Of a stretch of 18,867 nt of DNA, positions 14,681 to 18,867 are shown piece by piece. Source of the DNA: Bacteroidales bacterium (lineage in GTDB: Bacteria > Bacteroidota > Bacteroidia > Bacteroidales > UBA932); the NCBI GenBank assembly GCA_016283985.1, contig JAEENZ010000217.1:1-18867 (forward strand), given 5' to 3'. The notes beneath the pieces were generated by a model. The model was not told where the DNA came from. It did not search any database and was given only the letters and a program-made list of their open reading frames with translations. The translations under genes were made by a program, and so were the position numbers. How positions within the stretch are numbered: the first letter of the stretch is position 1; each line of letters opens with the position of its first letter.

Positions 14681-14785
14681 CGATTTTTTCGAGATTCTGG
14701 TTGTATCGGCAGTTTCTCTGCTGTCTCAAAATCAGGTCGCTTTGCTTGGTCAGAACAAACCTCAAAATAGTATTTTGAAGTTTTG

Positions 14786-14817
14786 TTTGTTTTTGTAAAA
14801 TATGTTTTATACTTTTG
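14786..14817 (+). promoter_or_regulatory. Promoter of the ATPase gene
   Basis: TTTG (14786-14789), 20 bases, TACTTTTG (14810-14817): a near-consensus Bacteroidetes promoter. The predicted start near 14824 leaves only about 16 bases before ATG 14840. Confidence 0.75.
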
Positions 14818-14839
14818 TAAAGTGTATTTAACAAAAAGT

Positions 14840-16027
14840 ATGTATAACAGGTATCATTTATCGTTATTGGAGTCCCGGATGGCCGAGTCGCGCCGGCGGA
14901 TCCAGATTGTCATGGGACCCCGTCAGGTCGGAAAGTCGACGATGGTGGGCCAGTTCGTGGAGTCGTCTGGGGTCCCGGCCGATTTCCTGGCCGCGGACGG
15001 AGTGAGGCGCAACGATACGTCCTGGATTGCGGAGCGCTGGCAGGAGAGCAGGATGAAGATGGACGTTAGGCAGGAACCGGAGAGGATACTGGTCATCGAC
15101 GAGATCCAGAAGATTGACGGGTGGAGCGAGCAGGTGAAGGCGGAATGGGACCGCGACACGCGGGAACGCCGCAACCTGAAGGTGATACTTCTCGGCTCGT
15201 CCAGCCTGTTGCTCCAGAAGGGACTGGAGGAGTCGCTGGCCGGCCGGTTCGAGCTGCTCCGTATGGGTTATTGGGAGTGGCGGGAGATGCGCGACGCCTT
15301 CGGCTTCTCGATGGACCAGTTCATATACTTCGGAGGATTTCCCGGCCTGGCTCCTGATATTGGAGACGAGGCGCGGTGGCGGAGGCTGATGGAGGATTCG
15401 ATCATTTCCCCCATGCTTTCGCGCGACATCATGGAGATTGAGGAGATCCGCAACCCCGCGCTGCTGCGCCAGGTCTTCGAGCTGGCGTGCGTCGAGTCGT
15501 CGAGGGAGCTGTCGCTGACGAAGATGCAGGGGAGCATGAACAGCGGTTCCGTCCCGACGATCAAGAATTACCTGGACGTCCTGGAGAAGGCTATGGCGGT
15601 GCGCTCCCTTCAGAAGTACGCCCCCTCCGCCGTCAGGGAGAAGAGTTCGGTCCCGAAGATGCAGGTCTGCAACAGCGGTTTCCGGAACCGGTACGGCCGG
15701 CATATCTTTGATGAGGCGAGGATGAATCCGGTGGAGTGGGGCCATCAGGTCGAGTCTGCCGTGGGCGCACACCTGGCCAACCGTTCCTTCGTCGACGGGT
15801 TCGAGCTGCTCTACTGGCGCGAGAAGAAGAAGGAGTGCGACTATGTCTTGAAGCGAGGCCGGTCATTGGTCGCGATTGAGGTGAAGAGTGGCAGGGCCGA
15901 CGATACAGAAGGGTACGAAGAGTTCAAGAGGCTCTACGCCGACAGGATTGCCGCTTCCTTCATCGTGGGTCCTTCCGGTCTTCCTCTCGAGGATTTCTTC
16001 GCATTGGAATTGGACGGGCTGTTTTGA
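14840..16027 (+). CDS. AAA ATPase with C-terminal DUF4143 nuclease-like domain
   Basis: A 395-residue protein of the AAA_14/DUF4143 class. Walker A is G26-PRQVGKST-34, Walker B is ILVIDE (Asp87, Glu88), and the sensor strand is ILLGSSS (about 116-122). The last 100 residues form the DUF4143 domain, with ECDYV then AIEVKSG matching a PD-(D/E)XK-type active site (Asp, Glu-x-Lys). These proteins are common in bacteria and archaea, often as stand-alone cargo. Their function is uncertain, and defence or DNA-repair roles have been suggested. I set the start at ATG 14840, just after a strong promoter; an upstream start at 14783 would lie before it. It stands alone and reads away from the phosphoesterase operon. 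Confidence 0.9.
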   Translation: MYNRYHLSLLESRMAESRRRIQIVMGPRQVGKSTMVGQFVESSGVPADFLAADGVRRNDTSWIAERWQESRMKMDVRQEPERILVIDEIQKIDGWSEQVKAEWDRDTRERRNLKVILLGSSSLLLQKGLEESLAGRFELLRMGYWEWREMRDAFGFSMDQFIYFGGFPGLAPDIGDEARWRRLMEDSIISPMLSRDIMEIEEIRNPALLRQVFELACVESSRELSLTKMQGSMNSGSVPTIKNYLDVLEKAMAVRSLQKYAPSAVREKSSVPKMQVCNSGFRNRYGRHIFDEARMNPVEWGHQVESAVGAHLANRSFVDGFELLYWREKKKECDYVLKRGRSLVAIEVKSGRADDTEGYEEFKRLYADRIAASFIVGPSGLPLEDFFALELDGLF

Positions 16028-16220
16028 TTTCGGCCGATTTCGCGCCCTTTTGGCCCTTCGGCGAGAGATTACCCGTTTAATCTGCGAACGGCGGAAATTC
16101 GACCGTTTCTACACCAATATTTGGATAATTTCCCCGTCTTCCTTGACTGAAGCGACGAACTTGAGGACGCTGCGGGAAATTATTGATTTTTTTTCGATAC
16201 TTAAGTTGTCTGAACAGGTG

Positions 16221-17369
16221 CTATCCTCCGCTATTTCTTAGGTGGGTGACATGGAACTCTGCAATATTGTTGCTTTGACGAAAATCGGGGTACTCTCTTT
16301 CAATTCTTTTAATCGTTTCTATCATAACAGCCACTTTGTCCCTTGGAATGCGGATAACAACTAAAATATGATTAGGATTTACTTCAATATGTGTATCCTT
16401 AACAAAATCACGTATCTCGCTGGCCCGAATTCTATCATACGAATCAAATGTTTCGATTCCGAAAATATCTAAAAAGATCTTTCTGTCTTCCAACTTCCAT
16501 CCTTCCGTTGCAAAGCCTAATGCCATTGTAATCCTAGTCGCTACAACTCCGAAAGATTCTCCTTTTGTATGTTCACGTGAAGCGAGGAACTCGACCTTGT
16601 TCTTGATCTTTTGGCCCGCGGTTTTCCATTCCACTGAATTCCAGTAATGTACGGAATTCTCAGCACACTTCTCCGCATTTTTATAACCAAAAATAAAAAA
16701 ATAATTTAAAGCAGCAGAGAGAGTGAGAGAGGAGAGCTCTTCTCTCTCTTTACTCTCTCTCTCTATTTTTTTATTTATTTTATTATACTCTCTTATATTA
16801 TGTGCCGATTCCGTAGCGGAATCACCCCTTTCCGTAGCGGAATGGCTATATTCCGTAGCGGAATCACCTCTTTCCGTAGCGGAATGGCTATATTCCGTAG
16901 CGGAATCACCTCTTTCCGTAGCGGAATAATTGTTCTTCCGACTTCGTTTATCAACGAACTGTTGCGCTGCGTTTATTTCTTCATTGTCCAGTAGGCAATA
17001 CGAAATCATGATTCTATTTACTTCACGCCCCATCTGTTTGATGCAATCTAAATAAGTGCGCTGTATCATGACTGATGTGAGGATACCTTGCTGGGCAAGA
17101 TCCTTATCAAATATTTCGGCATCTATTAAAGCTGCTAAATAATCGTCGATTTCTTTGTTCTTAAAACAAAGGTTTTTACGAATTTTCAGTTTGGTCGCGT
17201 TGTCTATCTCCAGATAATATCCTTTTGCGAATATCTCGTTCTTCAACGCGCAGTAAAGAGCATAAATCAGCGCTGAATGATCTTCAATCAAAAGGAGGAG
17301 TCGATCGTTTTCCCACAACTCATTAACGGGCTGACGGTAAAAATTCAGTTCTTTTTTGAGATTAGCCAT
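16221..17369 (-). CDS. DUF4373 (Lin1244/Lin1753-like) protein, candidate replication initiator
   Basis: This 382-residue protein opens with a DUF4373-type domain (about 5-115: HSALIYALYCALKNEIF, then GYYLEID, then GILTSVMIQRTYL), which is winged-helix-like and common in phage and mobile-element replication modules. Residues 149-190 are six copies of a seven-residue unit starting SATE, coded by 21-bp DNA repeats. A charged, low-complexity stretch (KKIERESKEREELSS) follows. The C-terminal 160 residues are an unrecognised mixed domain. I infer an initiator that binds its own repeats, as lambda O does, but this is not proven. The gene is unusually AT-rich. It lies between the excisionase-like gene and the ATPase, with a possible antisense RNA upstream. 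Confidence 0.7.
   Translation of the reverse strand: MANLKKELNFYRQPVNELWENDRLLLLIEDHSALIYALYCALKNEIFAKGYYLEIDNATKLKIRKNLCFKNKEIDDYLAALIDAEIFDKDLAQQGILTSVMIQRTYLDCIKQMGREVNRIMISYCLLDNEEINAAQQFVDKRSRKNNYSATERGDSATEYSHSATERGDSATEYSHSATERGDSATESAHNIREYNKINKKIERESKEREELSSLTLSAALNYFFIFGYKNAEKCAENSVHYWNSVEWKTAGQKIKNKVEFLASREHTKGESFGVVATRITMALGFATEGWKLEDRKIFLDIFGIETFDSYDRIRASEIRDFVKDTHIEVNPNHILVVIRIPRDKVAVMIETIKRIEREYPDFRQSNNIAEFHVTHLRNSGG
16716..16805. other. GA/CT inverted repeat next to an AT-rich tract inside the DUF4373 gene
   Basis: Arms 16716-16736 (purine-rich, GAGAGAG) and 16737-16760 (CTCTCTCT) form a long imperfect hairpin centred on AGAGCTCT. It is followed by an AT-rich tract at 16764-16800 (ATTTTTTTATTTATTTTATT). 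The stretch separates the iterons from the C-terminal coding region, and one strand is almost pure purine. Confidence 0.7.
16809..16927. repeat. Six 21-bp palindromic iterons inside the DUF4373 gene
   Basis: Six exact copies of TTCCGTAGCGGAAT begin at 16809, 16830, 16851, 16872, 16893 and 16914. Each has dyad arms TTCCG/CGGAA around TAG. The alternating spacers (CACCTCT and GGCTATA) give a 42-bp double unit. The 21-bp period is two helical turns and seven codons, so it keeps both phase and reading frame. Confidence 0.95.
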
Positions 17370-17373
17370 ATAC

Positions 17374-17483
17374 TAAATTTGGCAAATTCCCTCATAATTG
17401 TTATATTCGCGCAGATTTGAAAGCGAATAGATAACCTTTCGGGGATATCGGCAGTCCGGCGGATGCCGGGCTGCTTTTTTTTT
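17374..17483 (+). ncRNA. Putative ~95-nt RNA antisense to the DUF4373 leader
   Basis: A -7 box TAAATTTG (17374-17381) is followed 69 bases later by a strong intrinsic terminator (17451-17483). Between them TTCGC/GCGAA (17406-17427 region) can form a hairpin. No ORF of note is encoded. The RNA would start near 17388 and overlap, in antisense, the region between the excisionase and DUF4373 genes. The -33 box is poor (TTTTTTG only 15 bases upstream). Confidence 0.5.
17451..17483 (+). terminator. Strong intrinsic terminator
   Basis: GCAGTCCGGC (17451-17460) pairs with GCCGGGCTGC (17465-17474) around GGAT, ten pairs with one T-G pair, and runs into nine Ts (17475-17483). It faces right, with no plus-strand gene upstream. 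Confidence 0.8.
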
Positions 17484-17512
17484 GCCGGATTATTGGTTAT
17501 CACTCTGTTTGA

Positions 17513-17710
17513 TTACATTGTGGCTTTCCATGCCCTGATCAATTCTTCGCCGGACCAGACGCGACGGCCGTTGGCGCGTCTGGTACTGGCTCGGAGGATG
17601 CCTTTATTTGTCCACTTGACGATGGTCGACGTGCTTACGTCCAATGCTTTTGCTGCTTCACGCAACTCATACTTGTAAGTCGGTGATACATTTGGTTGAG
17701 ATTTGGTCAT
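17513..17710 (-). CDS. Excisionase-like HTH_17 / MerR-type protein
   Basis: A 65-residue protein consisting of one winged helix-turn-helix: YKYELREAAKALDVSTSTIV, KWTNKGILRA and a basic wing (RRANGRRVW). This is the size and layout of excisionases and of AlpA-like activators, which bind arm-type DNA sites near att and tip the integrase toward excision. It is read leftward, and may be transcribed together with the DUF4373 gene that begins 144 bases on. The XRE repressor gene is divergent from it across 146 bases, which is the usual control arrangement in prophages and integrative elements. Confidence 0.8.
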   Translation of the reverse strand: MTKSQPNVSPTYKYELREAAKALDVSTSTIVKWTNKGILRASTRRANGRRVWSGEELIRAWKATM

Positions 17711-17730
17711 AGCTATGAGTAATTAATAAA

Positions 17731-17825
17731 AAAGATGTATCTTTATAAAAAAAAATGGCACAACCTAAATATTACTAATAAAATCAGTTGTAAAAATACT
17801 AAGGTTATTTGTAAAAAGCAAATAA
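17731..17825. promoter_or_regulatory. Candidate operators between excisionase and repressor genes
   Basis: In the AT-rich divergent region there is a palindrome AAAGAT-GT-ATCTTT (17731-17744), a 7-bp inverted repeat TTATTTG/CAAATAA (17805-17825), and a direct repeat TTGTAAAAA (17788 and 17809, 21 bases apart). The XRE protein is the natural candidate to bind some of these. No clean -7 box was found for either gene. Confidence 0.5.
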
Positions 17826-17856
17826 TTTCATCGATAATAGAGTATAAGCAATAATT

Positions 17857-18432
17857 ATGGGAAAAGATCAGGTCTCGTTCATTCACTTATCAGATTTCAG
17901 ACGCGCCAATGGGTTAGTGCAGCAGGATATTGCCGATTATCTTGGCGTTACTGGTGGCTATATCTCAATGGTAGAAACAGGAATATCAAAGTTGTCCAAG
18001 TCTAATATTGACAGGCTCTTTGCTTCGGCTGGAGAAAAGCATTGGGACACAGCAGAACTTGTACCAGCCCATACCAGGCTTCTCAAAGTGTTCGGTTATT
18101 ATAATGGTCTTGAGATAAAGAATTCTGGTAACTCGGCCCAACTTTTATCTGTGAATGACACAATCGCTGAGAAAATCAAGTACGGTGAAATTGGTATAAG
18201 TGAGGCTCTGGCCGATTCTTTGATTCGAATTTGCCCTGAACTCAACCGATCTTGGTTGCTGACGGGTGAGGGTGAGATGATCGGTGGCGAGAAGGCCGTC
18301 TCTGAATCTGATTTGACAATTCTCAAGAGGGATGTGGAAAGTATTAAGAACATGATAGTAACACATGAAGAACTCAGCCTCTTGCTTGAGAACATGGCAA
18401 ACAAGATATTGTCTGCGATTAAAGGTAAGTAG
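17857..18432 (+). CDS. XRE-family repressor
   Basis: A 191-residue protein with an N-terminal XRE helix-turn-helix (about 10-55: FRRANGLVQQDIADYLGVTG, then YISMVETG) and a second motif, NRSWLLTGEGEM, that is common in Bacteroidetes prophage repressors. The C-terminal 60 residues are a charged helix, probably for dimerisation. No LexA-like Ser-Lys protease pair is apparent, so cleavage by RecA does not look likely. It faces the excisionase gene and lies next to attR, so in the excised circle it would sit upstream of the integrase in the same direction. It most likely keeps excision and replication off. Confidence 0.88.
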   Translation: MGKDQVSFIHLSDFRRANGLVQQDIADYLGVTGGYISMVETGISKLSKSNIDRLFASAGEKHWDTAELVPAHTRLLKVFGYYNGLEIKNSGNSAQLLSVNDTIAEKIKYGEIGISEALADSLIRICPELNRSWLLTGEGEMIGGEKAVSESDLTILKRDVESIKNMIVTHEELSLLLENMANKILSAIKGK

Positions 18433-18505
18433 TGAGAAATATGTGAGTGTGCGTTTATTAAAATCGTAATGTTGCCAATATCAATAACTTACTTTTCGAC
18501 AAATA

Positions 18506-18551
18506 AGCCTTCTAAGCTGTGGGTCTCGGGTTCGAATCCCGACGGAATCAC
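18506..18551 (+). pseudogene. attR: duplicated 3' end of tRNA-Arg
   Basis: This 46-base remnant begins in the anticodon stem (AGCCTTCTAAGCTGTGGG) and ends at the discriminator base plus one. It lacks the acceptor 5' strand and D arm, so it is not a working tRNA. T18526 pairs with A18542 where attL has C283 and G299. It should be the original host 3' end, released when the element integrated. Confidence 0.93.
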
Positions 18552-18562
18552 GAAAGGGATGG

Positions 18563-18592
18563 ACGCCACGGTCCGCAGGCCGTGGCGTTTTT
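18563..18592 (+). terminator. Displaced host terminator of tRNA-Arg
   Basis: ACGCCACGG (18563-18571) pairs with CCGTGGCGT (18580-18588), then TTTT. It lies 13 bases after the duplicated tRNA end, the place expected for the original terminator. Confidence 0.75.
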
Positions 18593-18595
18593 CGT

Positions 18596-18636
18596 AGAAA
18601 GGTCCGCGCCAAGCTTGCTTGAGAGCGGACCTTTCT
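18596..18636. other. 12-bp hairpin in host DNA
   Basis: AGAAAGGTCCGC (18596-18607) pairs with GCGGACCTTTCT (18625-18636) around 17 bases. It lies between the tRNA terminator and the next gene and may be a second, bidirectional terminator. Confidence 0.5.
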
Positions 18637-18723
18637 GTGGCAAATGCCATGTGGTTCGGCCGCCGGCCGCCCCTCTGAAGCGGATTCTTTTCAATCTCCA
18701 GATTCTGTATTCTGAAAAAAGAT

Positions 18724-18731
18724 TATATTTG
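18724..18731 (+). promoter_or_regulatory. -7 box for the right-hand lipoprotein gene
   Basis: TATATTTG matches TAnnTTTG and lies 28 bases before the start codon at 18760. The -33 box is not clear. Confidence 0.5.
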
Positions 18732-18759
18732 TATATCAATCCCAAAGACGCTGTCAACC

Positions 18760-18867
18760 ATGAACAACCGATTCTTTCCCGTTTTTTTCTTCCTGGCGCT
18801 TATCTCAATGCCTTTTCTGTTTTCCTGCGGATCCACGCAGGGCGGCGCCATTCAGGAAGTCGACCAG
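18760..18867 (+). CDS. Host lipoprotein, N-terminal part
   Basis: The first 36 residues of a protein cut off by the window end: a basic start, a hydrophobic run (FFPVFFFLALISM) and a lipobox LFSC followed by GST, so the mature protein is lipid-anchored. The downstream residues (QGGAIQEVDQ) give no family. It is host DNA beyond attR. Confidence 0.8.
   Translation, partial: MNNRFFPVFFFLALISMPFLFSCGSTQGGAIQEVDQ

Larger units (their letters stand above)
14360..14839. other. Divergent intergenic region between the phosphoesterase operon and the ATPase gene
   Basis: The 480 bases hold no credible gene. I see a plus-strand terminator hairpin (14471-14505), a possible minus-strand -7 box (14673-14680) and the ATPase promoter (14786-14817). 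The 14360-14470 part has no assigned feature. Confidence 0.55.
263..18551. mobile_element. 18.3 kb tRNA-Arg-integrated element (mobilisable island or satellite-like)
   Basis: Flanking 46-base direct repeats overlap the 3' part of tRNA-Arg. A tyrosine integrase gene starts 178 bases inside the left repeat. An excisionase-like gene and a divergent XRE repressor lie at the right end. The tRNA has a terminator inside the element (312-346), and what appears to be its original terminator sits beyond attR (18563-18592). The interior is less G+C-rich than the flanks in many places. In the excised circle the repressor gene would read across attP toward the integrase. There are no phage structural, relaxase or conjugative transfer genes, so transfer would depend on a helper. 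Confidence 0.92.

Noticed and set aside
14547..14798. 83-residue plus-strand frame before the ATPase
   Set aside because: No motif or promoter, and it overlaps the ATPase promoter.
14864..15772. 302-residue minus-strand frame
   Set aside because: Shadow of the ATPase gene.
16809..16927. CRISPR-like array
   Set aside because: The period is 21 bp with two alternating 7-base spacers, it is in frame inside a gene, and no cas gene is present.

Overview
The window is a Bacteroidales chromosome segment carrying an 18.3 kb integrated genetic element. The assignment to Bacteroidales rests on promoters of the TTTG-N19/20-TAnnTTTG type before several genes, the lack of Shine-Dalgarno sites, an IntDOT-like tyrosine recombinase and Bacteroidetes-type protein families. 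The flanks are G+C-rich, which would suit something like Alistipes, but I cannot name a genus.

Borders. A glycoside hydrolase family 20 gene ends at 174. It is followed by a complete tRNA-Arg(UCU) gene (234-307) with its own promoter. The 3' part of that tRNA is repeated at 18506-18551, giving attL (263-308) and attR. The first 18 bases are identical. The rest differs at three positions, two of which form one T-stem base pair that swaps from C-G to U-A. A terminator follows each copy. Host sequence resumes after attR with the start of a lipoprotein gene.

Left arm (+ strand unless noted): tyrosine integrase; a divergent coiled-coil protein of unknown function (- strand) with a long structured leader ending in a terminator-like hairpin just before its start codon; a Fic-family AMP-transferase behind two 18-bp palindromes; then a tight operon of a CoiA-like zinc-ribbon/nuclease protein, a single-chain type IIG/ISP-like restriction-modification enzyme, two lipoproteins and a serine recombinase. 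This arm looks like defence cargo. The middle of the restriction-modification gene is strikingly AT-rich, as expected for a swapped specificity domain.

Centre (- strand): a putative mobilisation accessory protein (MobC/ribbon-helix-helix-like) with four stacked inverted repeats upstream that resemble an oriT, but no relaxase. Next is a 580-bp noncoding stretch with five 8-bp iterons beside an AT-rich tract. Then comes a six-gene operon read leftward: small membrane protein, frameshifted metallophosphoesterase, intact metallophosphoesterase, and three small proteins, the last resembling the N-terminal part of HigA antitoxins.

Right arm: an AAA ATPase of the DUF4143 class (+), a DUF4373-type protein (-) that I infer is a replication initiator with an origin inside its own gene (six 21-bp palindromic iterons, an AT-rich tract and a GA/CT inverted repeat), a possible antisense RNA before it, an excisionase-like MerR/HTH_17 protein (-), and a divergent XRE repressor (+).

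Taken together: integrase, excisionase and repressor control integration and excision; the DUF4373 gene may supply replication after excision; the MobC-like protein and IR cluster would allow mobilisation by a helper; the rest is cargo. The element could be a mobilisable island or a phage-satellite-like element. I see no capsid, tail, relaxase or conjugation genes.
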